Assembly (NCBI GenBank): GCA_016783565.1
Contig: JADHWI010000010.1
Coordinates: forward strand, 1-57,838
DNA from: Kiritimatiellia bacterium
GTDB taxonomy: Bacteria > Verrucomicrobiota > Kiritimatiellia > UBA8416 > JADHWI01
Length of the DNA: 57,838 nucleotides
Direction: 5' to 3'
Made by a program: the position numbers and the translations under genes. This document shows positions 46,201 through 54,771 of the stretch, piece by piece. Numbering within the stretch: the first letter of the stretch is position 1; every line of letters begins with the position of its first letter. The notes under the pieces were generated by a model, which was not told the origin of the DNA, made no database searches, and saw only the letters and a list, made by a program, of their open reading frames with translations.

Positions 46201-46330
46201 CACGGCCGTCTCCTGCGCCGATCTGGACGATCAATTTTCCTGATGCTGCGAAAAGAGTTGATGCCGAAAAATACAGCATACTCAGAAGAAGTCTTAGTGC
46301 CTGCTTGTGTCTATGTTTCATAAAGTTCAT
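43283..46330 (-). CDS. Exported methyltransferase-fold domain fused to PQQ-like beta-propellers
   Basis: A 1015-residue protein with a signal peptide (LLLSMLYFSASTLFAAS). Residues ~32-130 show an SAM-methyltransferase Rossmann pattern: LIVQIGAGDGRETV (GxGxG at 38-42), HALDSN (acidic D59), and LAPRGVF. PQQ-type quinoprotein propeller repeats follow (~150-560 and ~640-1015; e.g. GKILWEHTGV, GDIKWTYFAS). It ends the Fic-sulfatase operon; its start overlaps the sulfatase stop by 4 nt. A SAM-dependent role outside the cytoplasm is implausible without SAM, so the fold may be reused. Confidence 0.8.
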   Translation of the reverse strand: MNFMKHRHKQALRLLLSMLYFSASTLFAASGKLIVQIGAGDGRETVELAGENNVVHALDSNLANIETARKYIQSKGLYGRVSVEHWTGEELPYIDNLVNQIVVSDTGHRVSRDEIERVLAPRGVFRDQSDSSESQFTKPVPAGMDSWPHWLYGPHNNAVSKDQLVGVSRNMQWIAEPKWERNHNLLPSVTVMISCDGRIYSIEDRAPIGIEGPHGHWVLSARDAFNGLQLWTIPMPKWGSESWGKIRTGIAMRFKNPTQVYRRLVANGDKVYVTLGFAAPLTEIDGATGKILQTYKGTEKTAAILYDDGVIYLSQNTSLTEPGKNILALDPKSGKILWEHTGVTGVVSRGDELKKYSDICLTIGSDKLFFLDRGEIVALDKKTGNKSWTTPRPPVKDIFGHSKYNYVNLCTLVYHKGGVFLAQIPSSASNLNQWQKKQMHIVVLEESSGKERWKTMGTSISHFTPADLFIHHGMVWTLNEKSDVLKGLDIQTGETKKEYKIPELQVGHHHRCYRNKGTENFYLYGEEGIEYINFKTGEIDVIHWLRGACAYGIMPANGCIYLPGHSCGCHADTLLGGFMALNSNESTLKLTPDEERLTKGSAYEKAQRPSPDTQPPASKEWSSYRHDNMRSGATTADIPDKISKKWTTTLQGKLTAPVVARGLLFCASTDKYQLHALDADTGDIKWTYFASGPIDSPPSHDKGRLFFGTRTGYVICLDAISGKLAWKFKAAPVDQRLGAYDRVESAWPVHGSVLVQQSKVYVVAGRSMHLNTGLYTYVLDAATGKILHKGNLQADTDPKGENKGAVMPDILVSKDNSIFMRKMAFDKDFKSIRDSKGGYLRARGGFLDDSWLNNVYWELNSATAQIMAFDNNRTYGVTGLRRLAWKSASHDTHKLGSGYNLFAYDLPATGNKKTNPAKKRKKSTRRAWTTKIPIRAQAMILDKDSIYLAGATDKASLWTTADEKKLGQLLIHSKETGEETGRHDIDSAPVLDGLAAANGKIYLVLKNGTISCYGE

Positions 46331-48189
46331 TTCTTTCTTAAATACTCAATCCGGCGCGGTACCAGGCCGCCCAGCTTTGACCATGATGCTTTCTTAACCG
46401 TTTCCGGGTCAAGTTTCATGCCTGCACCATCCCGCAATAGAACGACGCTGTTGAGGATCAGATTGACTTCAATTGCGTCCTTACAGCCTTCGAGGGCACT
46501 GAGAAGAATCGGCTTAGGATCAGCCGCGCCTGTCAGGCCGAGAAATTCCGCCGCGCGTGTGCGAACCAGTCGGTCAGTATCCTTTTCGCCGAGCTCTTTG
46601 GCTTTGTCGTAAAAAGCGGATGCTTCTTTCCCAAAAGAACTACAGACGATCAGTCCCCAATAACGATCCAGTTGGTCGGCGGAGTTCAAAGCTTTTTTAA
46701 TACCCGGTTTTGCTTCAGCAAATGGTTTGAGCTGCAGATCGGCGATATCCGCCAGTCGCGAGATGCGCTCCTTGTTCTTCACTCCCATTGTGTACATGTT
46801 TCCCTTGCTCTCTTTGGCGAGTTGTGATTCAGGGAAGAAACTGAGATCAGGCAGAGAACGAACACGTTTATTCAGCTCTGTTCGCAATTCAACGAGTACT
46901 TTAGCGAAATCCGGGTCATCGGCGAGGTTGTTGACTTCGTGTGGATCCTTCTCCAGATCATACAGTTGTTCCGCCGGACGTGCGTTGTAGAATGCCGATT
47001 GGGCCTCGTTGAGTTTGCCTGCCCGGGCCATATCACGCCACTCACCAAAAGCTACCTGTTTATATCGGTAGAAATTGTGCAGGCCATCGAAATTGAATGG
47101 CTGGTAATTGCGCCAGTAGGTGTATTTCCCTTTGCGCAGAAAACGGACTTGATCGTATTTCTCGTCAAAGCGGTCAGCATAGCCAAAAGTCGTGTCACGG
47201 CTGTTTAGTTCCTTCAGTTCAACGCCTTTCCCGAGAAACGGTTTGCCGTCGATCTCTTTTGGGATTTCAACTCCTGCCAGGTTCAATACCGTTGCGGAGA
47301 GGTCTACAAACTCAACAAAGCCGTCAACCCGTGTCCCGTTTTCAGCAGGAGCAAGGTGTTTAAAGTTTTTCGGAACGTAGACTACCATTGCCACCTGCAG
47401 GCCGTCATTGTGGGCATAGCCTTTAGAGCCCGGAAGAACACCGCCGTGATCGCCGTAGTGAAAGATGAATGTGTCATCAAGCAATCCGTCGGCTTCCAGT
47501 TGTTTGATAAATCTTCCCATCTGCGCATCAACCTTGTTGTTCATGCTCAAGTACTGAGCGTACTTTTTGCGCATAAGCGGGGTGTCGGGGTGATAGGGGA
47601 AAGGCTTGATGTTTTCCGGATCAATTATGTGTTTATCGCCTTTAGAGCCACCGAACAACTGGCCTTCATGTGTTGTGCCGTAGTTCTGAACATGAAAGAA
47701 AGGCTGGCCGGGCTTGCGTTTCCGGTAGGTGGCTCTCCCTGAACTCTCATTCCAACCCTCCCTGGTATTTAAATTGTAGTTGTAATCCGTTTTGCTGTTG
47801 TTGGAGGTGTAGTAGCCGGCCTTGCGCAGGTAGGCGGGGAACATCTTTAAACCTTCGGGTAATTTTGCAGGTACTTGTTTTCGGTGAAAATGGGCGCCGG
47901 TCCGAGGCCCGTAAAGCCCGGAGATGATCGTGCTTCGTGCCGCTGAGCAGACAGGCGCGCATGAATAAGCATTATTGAAAACCAGGCCGTTCTCTGCCAG
48001 CCGCTCAATATTCGGCATCGGCGCACCCTGTTCCTGGTTATAGAGCCGATACCAGCAGGCCGAGTTGTCTTCAGTAGTCAGCCAGACGATGTTGGGCTTC
48101 GACAAGCTCATCACAGGAGGGCTATCTGCAGCAGTTGCGTAAACCTGAGTGAGGAGAAGTACTGCGATTGGTAATGTTAGTTTTTTCAT
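46327..48189 (-). CDS. Formylglycine-dependent sulfatase
   Basis: The 620-residue secreted sulfatase (signal to ~ATAAD) has the formylglycine motif C81SAARS in YSCAPVCSAARST, metal Asp in TEDNS and DHGG near residue ~245, and a C-terminal ~130-residue helical extension. It hydrolyses sulfate esters of polysaccharides after a maturase converts C81 to formylglycine; no maturase is in the window. It is flanked on both sides by 4-nt overlaps, in a Fic-sulfatase-methyltransferase/PQQ operon. Confidence 0.94.
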   Translation of the reverse strand: MKKLTLPIAVLLLTQVYATAADSPPVMSLSKPNIVWLTTEDNSACWYRLYNQEQGAPMPNIERLAENGLVFNNAYSCAPVCSAARSTIISGLYGPRTGAHFHRKQVPAKLPEGLKMFPAYLRKAGYYTSNNSKTDYNYNLNTREGWNESSGRATYRKRKPGQPFFHVQNYGTTHEGQLFGGSKGDKHIIDPENIKPFPYHPDTPLMRKKYAQYLSMNNKVDAQMGRFIKQLEADGLLDDTFIFHYGDHGGVLPGSKGYAHNDGLQVAMVVYVPKNFKHLAPAENGTRVDGFVEFVDLSATVLNLAGVEIPKEIDGKPFLGKGVELKELNSRDTTFGYADRFDEKYDQVRFLRKGKYTYWRNYQPFNFDGLHNFYRYKQVAFGEWRDMARAGKLNEAQSAFYNARPAEQLYDLEKDPHEVNNLADDPDFAKVLVELRTELNKRVRSLPDLSFFPESQLAKESKGNMYTMGVKNKERISRLADIADLQLKPFAEAKPGIKKALNSADQLDRYWGLIVCSSFGKEASAFYDKAKELGEKDTDRLVRTRAAEFLGLTGAADPKPILLSALEGCKDAIEVNLILNSVVLLRDGAGMKLDPETVKKASWSKLGGLVPRRIEYLRKK

Positions 48190-49166
48190 GTGTTCTTTCG
48201 TTGTTGCAGTGCTTGTTTGCGTGCTTTCTCAATCATTTCTATTGTTTCACGCCATTCTGATTTTAACATTTTCTTAAAGCGGGATATTGCTTCATGTGGC
48301 GGGAGCAGGCGGTCATTGGCTGAAATCTTTCCGACAGCATTTTGATACTCCCATAGCATATCAATGTATTCAGCCCGTCTTCTGTTTGAGATGAGAATAG
48401 GGGCCTGACCACAGCGCAGCAGGGGAAGGTTGGCTATCAGTCTTGCAATACGTCCGTTGCCGTCAAAGAACGGATGAATTCGCACGAAGCTGAGGTGAGT
48501 CCACGAATAAACATTGATAGCTTTCATATGAGAGCTGGCGGTATTTTGTTTTCGGTTGAATTCCTTTATCCAGCGTGCCATTAACTTCGGCGTATCCGAT
48601 GGGGATGCATATTCCATATATACCGGATTACCATTATGTACACCCGTGGTTCCGTTAAACTCACGTTTCCAGTTTCCAATGGGGCGCATGGTATCGATGG
48701 CGCTTTTCTGCATTACGCAACGGTGCAGGTCGAACAGATCTTCAATATCTATTTTATCTTTCTTCATTAACTCATAGATGAGATCAATAGCTTTGGCATG
48801 CCCATATACTTCTTCATGGTCCTTAAGTGACTTCCCGCTGATTGTCAGTCCCAGCTCCAGTAGTTTAACCGTTTCTCCAAGAGTGAGGGTATTTCCTTCT
48901 ATAGCGGTGGAGTCGTGAGTCCAAAGGGCAGATATCTGCTTCAGCAAAGATGAAAGGATGTCGTCAGGCAGTCCTTCGTAGAAAAGTACAGGTTTCTTTG
49001 TTACACGATCCCTGTTCTTGAGAAATGAATAAACGGAATTATGCGATATAGGCAGGTCGTATTTCTTGCCTAAAATAGCTGCAATATCCCTGAAACCTAC
49101 CGCCTGCTCGCGTAGATTCCGAATCTCATCCTCATACGGAGCCAGTTTGGATAATGATTTTTTCAC
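48186..49166 (-). CDS. Fic domain protein (class II, N-terminal inhibitory motif)
   Basis: A 326-residue protein starting at GTG 49166. An N-terminal HTH-like segment (~12-54, GFRDIAAILGKKYDLPISHNSVYSF) is followed by the inhibitory helix motif STAIEGN (S86-E90-N92) and the catalytic Fic motif H231PFFDGNGRIAR. Fic proteins AMPylate target proteins, kept in check by the inhibitory Glu. Its stop overlaps the sulfatase start by 4 nt, which is unusual; it may control the operon through the N-terminal DNA-binding segment. Confidence 0.88.
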   Translation of the reverse strand: MKKSLSKLAPYEDEIRNLREQAVGFRDIAAILGKKYDLPISHNSVYSFLKNRDRVTKKPVLFYEGLPDDILSSLLKQISALWTHDSTAIEGNTLTLGETVKLLELGLTISGKSLKDHEEVYGHAKAIDLIYELMKKDKIDIEDLFDLHRCVMQKSAIDTMRPIGNWKREFNGTTGVHNGNPVYMEYASPSDTPKLMARWIKEFNRKQNTASSHMKAINVYSWTHLSFVRIHPFFDGNGRIARLIANLPLLRCGQAPILISNRRRAEYIDMLWEYQNAVGKISANDRLLPPHEAISRFKKMLKSEWRETIEMIEKARKQALQQRKNT

Positions 49167-49255
49167 ACCACAAACTAGCAGAATCCTTATCTTGTAACAA
49201 CAAAAAAGAGGAAATAAAGAACAAATTACTTGTTACGGAATTGGTCGCCGCAATA

Positions 49256-49900
49256 TTACTCCCATACCTCTTGCTCTATTTCAATAAGCTCGAGGGCGCT
49301 GGGGGCGGGGAGTTTTCCCTTGCGGGGGCGGTCGTAGTTGCTTCCCAGAGTTTCCCACTGGAGAATGTATATTACGTCATTCGGCTTCGATAGGCCGATA
49401 TCGCCTGCGCGCCTGATGCCCATGCCTTCAAAATCACTTTTTACCTTATTCAGTTCCTTAGGATATTCCTTCGGCACGGTTACTTTCTTGTCAATTGGCA
49501 GAAGAGTCTTTTCGTCAATAACCAGTCTGCCTCTGCCGTAGTCTTTATGGCGGTAGGTCATTGTAAACACACCAGGCTCCACTTTTGTGGGCACGCTGTT
49601 TCTGATTCCAATAAACGGCATGCTGCCGCGGCCGCTGAATTTTACCGGCTTGTTCCATTTAGTGAGCTGACGCCGGACCCACTTGCCGTCCTCGAAACGT
49701 GCGGCATATAGCTGCATGTTTCCGTTCTTGTCGTTCTTGTGATAGTTGATGACCGGGCGGTTGTCTTTATCAAACGAGAGCTTCTCCCCGCCATTGATTA
49801 TTCTGCTCCAATAGTCATGTGGGTTGGGGGGACCGAAGGCTGTCAGCGTTTTCTTCGGCGTGTCTCGGGCTTGACGAATAGAATGCAATGTAGTACTCAT
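49256..49900 (-). pseudogene. 5'-truncated BNR_4 (PF15892-like) protein fragment
   Basis: The C-terminal half of a BNR-repeat (sialidase-like fold) family protein: FGPPNPHDYWSRI, NRPVINYHKND, NMQLYAARFEDGKWVRRQLTKWN and a final NYDRPRKG...IEIEQ. Full members are about 450 residues; only ~215 remain. The sequence before FGPP (STTLHSIRQARD) is not family-like, and the nucleotidyltransferase begins beyond it on the other strand. The break is probably an island junction. Confidence 0.7.
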
Positions 49901-49921
49901 TATGAATACTACAGGATCGCA

Positions 49922-50521
49922 ATGAGCAAAAACCTTACACAAGAAGCCCTAGAGACTGCCTTGGAATCGCTGGGTATCCGCCTGCGACAAAACGGTTCCG
50001 GGCCCTTTGAATTGGTGGTATGCGGCGGCTCGGCTCTGATTCTCACTGGAGCGGTCCCGCGTACGACGAAGGATGTGGACGTGGCGGCCTTGATTCGGAA
50101 CGGGTCGCTCGTCTCGCCCGACCCGCTACCCGAAGCACTTCTGGCGGCCTGTTCCGAGGTGGCCCGAGATCTGGGTCTGCCTGAGTGGTGGTTGAACAAC
50201 GGACCGAGAAGAGGACCCGGCGGGCTCTATCAATTCGGTTTGCCGGAGGGATTGCCGGAACGCCTGACATCGAAGACTTTCGGGGATAGGCTCACGATTC
50301 ATTTCATCAGCCGCTACGACCAGATTCATCTGAAGTTATACGCCGCCGTCGATCGGGGCGGGTATCACGTTGACGATCTAAGGAAGCTCGCCCCGACCAC
50401 GGAGGAACTCGTTGCTGCGGCACAGTGGGCCAAGACACATGATCCATCCGAAGGCTTCGCGATGATGTTGAAGAGTATGCTTGAACAACTGGAGTATCAT
50501 GATGCTGCTGAACGCGTTTAA
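49922..50521 (+). CDS. DUF6036-like nucleotidyltransferase
   Basis: A 199-residue protein starting at ATG 49922 (agga at -8). It has the nucleotidyltransferase core VVCGGSALILTGAVPRTTKDVDVAAL (Gly-Gly, Asp-Val-Asp) near residues 30-55, and FISRYDQIHLKLYAAVDRGGYH, of the AbiEii/DUF6036 type. It overlaps the start of the HTH gene by 23 nt, a coupled two-gene module. It is the second nucleotidyltransferase pair in this island. Confidence 0.82.
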   Translation: MSKNLTQEALETALESLGIRLRQNGSGPFELVVCGGSALILTGAVPRTTKDVDVAALIRNGSLVSPDPLPEALLAACSEVARDLGLPEWWLNNGPRRGPGGLYQFGLPEGLPERLTSKTFGDRLTIHFISRYDQIHLKLYAAVDRGGYHVDDLRKLAPTTEELVAAAQWAKTHDPSEGFAMMLKSMLEQLEYHDAAERV

Positions 50522-51524
50522 CGAAGATCTGCACAAACGAATGCTCGACCTTATCTGGCGGCAGTGGGCTGCGCTGGGCGTACACGGCTATGGGGCCTCA
50601 TGGAAGGGATCGCCTGTTGACCCTGATGCGCTGCTGCTCTTTTCCTGCACGGTGGCGCGCCAGGACGCCAGGTTGTTTGATGCCATGATTGAATGGATGG
50701 AGCACAACGGCCGCTACGTCGGTGTCACGCGTGTGCGGCGGATGCTCGGCTCCGGCGCCTTTTCCGGTGAACGGGTATTTCACGCCGTCGTGCAGACGAC
50801 CGCCGACTCCGAGAGCGCTCCTAAATGGAAGCGCCTGGCCAGTCGTTTTGAGCGCGAGCCCGGTGAGGAGCCCCTCTTTTATCTTTCCGGGGGCAAGCCC
50901 CTACCGGTGGTTGGAGAGCCGGATTCGCGATTCCTCAACTGGGGACTCGTCCGGGACCGGTATGACTCGCGCGGGGTAGCGGGAACGTTCGACTCGCGTA
51001 ATCCGGCGGCCATCCTGTTGCGTTTGCGTGCGCTGCTGGGTGTGAACGCCCGTTGCGAGATCCTGCTCTACCTGATGTTGAACGCGTCAGGTACACCCCG
51101 TGCCATGGCGCGGGCCTGCGGCTACGAGCCCACTACGATCATCAAGGCGACGCGCGAAATGGCCGACTCTGGACTGCTCGATGTACGCAAAGACGGTCGT
51201 CACACTGTCTACCGGATCGAGGCCGAACACTGGTGCAAGCTCCTGATCGAGAAAGACGTTGCTCTCTCCTGGATCAGCTGGTCTCAGCTCTTCGGCGCCC
51301 TTGAATGCATCATGACCGTGCTCGACCACGCGGTGCGGACGGAAGAGAGTGAGCTGGCACAGGCTTCGATCCTGCGCCGGGTGTTCGAGCAGGGGGTCAT
51401 CGAAGCACTGGAGAAAGCAGGCCTGGAGTGGCGTTTTAGCGACTTCCGTGCTCTGCCCGGCGTGGAGCTTATCCCACATACCACCTCAAAGCTCGATCAG
51501 TTATTGCAGGAACTTGGCGTATAG
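50499..51524 (+). CDS. HTH-domain partner of nucleotidyltransferase
   Basis: A 341-residue protein starting at ATG 50499, inside the nucleotidyltransferase gene. The N-terminal half is unassigned. A winged-helix region near residues 190-245 (CEILLYLMLNASGTPRAMARACGYEPTTIIKATREMADSGLLDV, core cited PTTIIKATREM) resembles ArsR/MarR HTHs. It could be a regulator or cognate antitoxin of the nucleotidyltransferase, like AbiEi; the pairing is inferred from overlap. Confidence 0.7.
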   Translation: MMLLNAFNEDLHKRMLDLIWRQWAALGVHGYGASWKGSPVDPDALLLFSCTVARQDARLFDAMIEWMEHNGRYVGVTRVRRMLGSGAFSGERVFHAVVQTTADSESAPKWKRLASRFEREPGEEPLFYLSGGKPLPVVGEPDSRFLNWGLVRDRYDSRGVAGTFDSRNPAAILLRLRALLGVNARCEILLYLMLNASGTPRAMARACGYEPTTIIKATREMADSGLLDVRKDGRHTVYRIEAEHWCKLLIEKDVALSWISWSQLFGALECIMTVLDHAVRTEESELAQASILRRVFEQGVIEALEKAGLEWRFSDFRALPGVELIPHTTSKLDQLLQELGV

Positions 51525-51702
51525 GCCCAGAGGTAGGCATCGAGCTGCCTTGCTGCTCATGCAACATGCGCGCTAGGGGGACTGAAGGGTCATCCGTTAA
51601 ATTAGCAATCACCACACCTCCGATTCTAAAGACCGTATCTTGTTGCTCAGCCTTGAGATTGGCCGCTATTATGAATAGAATCCATTCACAGGAGGGAATT
51701 GC

Positions 51703-54700
51703 ATGACGAGATATCTATCCATTCTGCTGGTGCTGGTCTGCATCAGCTTTGCCTTTGTCGGGACCGATAGTGCGGCGGCGAGCATGTCTGACTGGCGGTA
51801 TTCCGGCGCCTTCTACATCATCACGACGGCGGACGGTGCGGCCCTTCCGGCGGCGGCTGAGGAGAACAATTTCCCACTGCTCGTACGGCTGGACAAGGAC
51901 TTCTTCGACTTCACGCAGGCACAGGCGCATGGCCAGGACATTCGTTTCACGGATGCGGACGGTTCAGCGCTGGCGTATCAGATCGAACAATGGCAGGCGA
52001 CCGCCGGCATGGCCAGCGTCTGGGTGCGTGTCCCAACGATCAGGGGCAATGCACAGCAGGCCATCACCATGCACTGGGGTAACAGTAAGGCAACCGACGA
52101 GAGCGACGGCGAGAAGGTGTTCGTGACCGACGAAGGGTACGCTGGCGTATGGCATCTGGGAGACAATCTGGAGGATGCTACCGCCAACAATCTGGACGGA
52201 GTCGACATATCCGGGAAAGCAACCGTCAACGCCACCGGTGTCATCGGCGATGGGCAGGAGTTCGGCGTCAATAAACACCTGGTTATCCGTCCACCGAACA
52301 GCACATCGGATCGACGGGTGACGTGCATGCCGTCGGGCAACGAGGACCGAAGTATGTCGGCGTGGGTTTATCCGACCAGCTTCGAGGGCCGCAACTGGGC
52401 CTCGGCCAGTATCGGCGGATGGGGTGAACCCAAACGCCCGCAGAAGCCGAACATGGGCCTGTCCTACATGACCATGACCGGCAGGGGTCAGCCGCGCTTT
52501 CACCTGTATGGCTTCGATCCGAGATGCGCCACGATTCTGCCGCGCAACGAATGGAGCCATGTCGCCCTGAGTATTTCGCAGAACATGGTGCGCTTCTATG
52601 TCGATGGCGTTCTGCAAAAGACGATCGACAACCGCGCCAACGAGGTGACAAAGCTCGGCACCCTGCTGACGCCGGAGTCGACGCCGGTCGACCTGGGTGA
52701 CCACGGCCACGGGCGCGGCCCGTTCAACGGGGCCCTGGACGAGGTACGTTTTGAGTCGGCGGCCCGCTCGGCGGCGTGGATGAAGCTGTGTTTTGAGAAT
52801 CAGAAGCCGTTGCAGACACTGGTTGGGCCGCTGGTCCAGGAGGGAAGTGAGTTCTCCGTCTCGGAATCGGCGATGACCATGAAAGAAGGCACGTCTGTGA
52901 CGCTGTCGGCCAAGGCCGGGAGCGCCCGAAAGACGTTCTGGGTACTGAAGGATGGGAACAGCCAGCGGATCCTGGCGGTTGACCGCTTCACCTACACTTT
53001 TGAGGCCGGCCGCGTCGCCGCTGACAAAACGGTAATACTGCAGTTCAAGGCCGTGTTCGCCTCCGAGACGAAGACAAAGTCAGTCGCAATTACCATCCAG
53101 GAGGCCATCCCCGACCCTGTCTACACGATCAAGGTGCCGAGGAAATGGAACGGGCGTGACGAGCTTGTGTTGGTACCGACTCTTTTGAACCGCGCGGCGA
53201 TGAAAACCGCCGGCGCGGACAAATTGACCCCGTCATGGACAGTCTCCGGCATGGCCACAATCAGCAAGACCGAGGGCGACAAACTGATCCTGAAGCGGGC
53301 GCAGAACAGCGGTCTCTTGACCGTAGCGCTGGCACTCGACAATGGTGGCGATGCTGTGTCACAGACCGTAACCATTCCCGTAAAAGAGCCCAAGCGTGAC
53401 GACTGGATCGAGCGCACGGCTGGGCCCACCGAGAAGCCGATGAACAACCAGTTCTACGCCCGCGGCACCAACAGTCAGGCGACCCTCCATTACAACGGCA
53501 AGCTCGAAGAGGCGGCGGATTCGGTTTTTCTCAAGCTCTATGCGGGGGACAAGCTCGTCGATACCGACAAGCAACGCATTCGCGCCGACAAGACATACGC
53601 ACTCTCCACCAAGCTGAAGGCGGGACTGGTTAAATACCGGATCGAGTTCGGCTCCAAACGCGGCCGCACCGAGACCGTTATCCATACGGCGACGAACCTG
53701 GTGTGCGGCGACGCCTTCATCATCCAGGGTCAATCAAATGCCGAGGCGTGGACCGATAAGCGTGTCGTGCATCCGTATCGCAGCGACTGGCTGCGCAGCT
53801 TCGGCACGCCGACGACGAACAAAGAGAAAGCACGAGACGTGGTCTGGGGCAACGCCATGTCGTTTAACGGCGGCAAGAACCATCACCACCTGCAGATTGG
53901 TTATTGGGGGGTCGAACTCGGCAAGATGCTGATTGAGGAACATGAGGTGCCGATCTTCATCATCAACGGTGCCCAGGGCGGTACGCGGGTTGACCAGCAC
54001 CTGCGCAACGAGGATGAGCCAACGGACGTGACCAGCATTTACGGCAGGTTGCTGTGGCGCTTGCGGCAGGCGAAACTGACGCACGGAATTCGCGGCGTAC
54101 TCTGGCACCAGGGAGAGGCCGACCAAGGGGCGTCCGGGCCAACGGGCACCTTCGGCTGGGTGAAACATCAGGAGTACTTCATCCAAATGACCGCCGCATG
54201 GAAAGAGGACTATCCAAACATTCAGCACTACTACATCCACCAGATTTGGCCAGGGGCATGCGGCAACGTGCCCCTGCACAACGACCGACTGCGCAACGTC
54301 CAGCGGATGATTCCCAGGCAATTCTCAAACATGAGCGTCATGTCGACGCTCGGCATCCGACCCGGCGCCAGCTGCCACTATTTGCCCGAGGGCTATACGG
54401 TGATGGCACAGCAGCTGTTCCCACTGGTGAACCAGCACAACTACGGCGTGCAATCGAAGATGTCCGTCACTGCGCCGAATATCCAGAGCGTCTCGTACAC
54501 CAGTGCCAAGAGAGACGAAATCGAACTGACCTTCGATCAGAACGTGAAATGGAACAACGGAATCGCTGGGCGGTTTTATCTTGATGGCGTCGCCGCCGAG
54601 CTGACTGCTCTTGGCGGCACCGGAAAAATCATCACGTTAAAACTGGCTGGCCCCTCCACGGCGAAAAAGTTGACCTACATCAAGGGCGGCAAGTGGAGGC

Positions 54701-54771
54701 AGGAAGAAGCGATCATCTGGGGCTCAAACAACATCGCAGCGCTGACCTTCTGTGAGGTTCCGATACGGTAA
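51703..54771 (+). CDS. Secreted DUF2341-LamG-SGNH esterase-like multidomain protein
   Basis: A 1022-residue secreted protein, start ATG 51703 after aggaggg. Signal to ~DSAAA. Domains: DUF2341 (~35-130; NFPLLVRLD), LamG/concanavalin (~145-355), Ig-like regions, then a sialate-O-acetylesterase-type SGNH domain from ~665: IIQGQSNAE (Ser), GAQGGTRVDQ, VLWHQGEAD. The final catalytic block reads GASCHYLPEG with no Asp three before His, so the Asp-His dyad may be lost or shifted. It probably binds and deacetylates glycans. Confidence 0.82.
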   Translation: MTRYLSILLVLVCISFAFVGTDSAAASMSDWRYSGAFYIITTADGAALPAAAEENNFPLLVRLDKDFFDFTQAQAHGQDIRFTDADGSALAYQIEQWQATAGMASVWVRVPTIRGNAQQAITMHWGNSKATDESDGEKVFVTDEGYAGVWHLGDNLEDATANNLDGVDISGKATVNATGVIGDGQEFGVNKHLVIRPPNSTSDRRVTCMPSGNEDRSMSAWVYPTSFEGRNWASASIGGWGEPKRPQKPNMGLSYMTMTGRGQPRFHLYGFDPRCATILPRNEWSHVALSISQNMVRFYVDGVLQKTIDNRANEVTKLGTLLTPESTPVDLGDHGHGRGPFNGALDEVRFESAARSAAWMKLCFENQKPLQTLVGPLVQEGSEFSVSESAMTMKEGTSVTLSAKAGSARKTFWVLKDGNSQRILAVDRFTYTFEAGRVAADKTVILQFKAVFASETKTKSVAITIQEAIPDPVYTIKVPRKWNGRDELVLVPTLLNRAAMKTAGADKLTPSWTVSGMATISKTEGDKLILKRAQNSGLLTVALALDNGGDAVSQTVTIPVKEPKRDDWIERTAGPTEKPMNNQFYARGTNSQATLHYNGKLEEAADSVFLKLYAGDKLVDTDKQRIRADKTYALSTKLKAGLVKYRIEFGSKRGRTETVIHTATNLVCGDAFIIQGQSNAEAWTDKRVVHPYRSDWLRSFGTPTTNKEKARDVVWGNAMSFNGGKNHHHLQIGYWGVELGKMLIEEHEVPIFIINGAQGGTRVDQHLRNEDEPTDVTSIYGRLLWRLRQAKLTHGIRGVLWHQGEADQGASGPTGTFGWVKHQEYFIQMTAAWKEDYPNIQHYYIHQIWPGACGNVPLHNDRLRNVQRMIPRQFSNMSVMSTLGIRPGASCHYLPEGYTVMAQQLFPLVNQHNYGVQSKMSVTAPNIQSVSYTSAKRDEIELTFDQNVKWNNGIAGRFYLDGVAAELTALGGTGKIITLKLAGPSTAKKLTYIKGGKWRQEEAIIWGSNNIAALTFCEVPIR

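Noticed and set aside
49194-49236. gtaacaa/ttgttac inverted repeat upstream of the Fic gene
   Set aside because: 7-bp arms with a 29-nt AT-rich loop occur often by chance; no supporting context.
51964-52710. 248-codon minus-strand open frame
   Set aside because: It is antisense to the LamG region of the esterase-like gene. High GC produces long antisense frames; no domain is recognisable.
54054-54584. 176-codon plus-strand open frame
   Set aside because: It lies entirely inside the 1022-residue esterase-like gene in another frame, has Arg-rich shadow composition, and no ribosome site.
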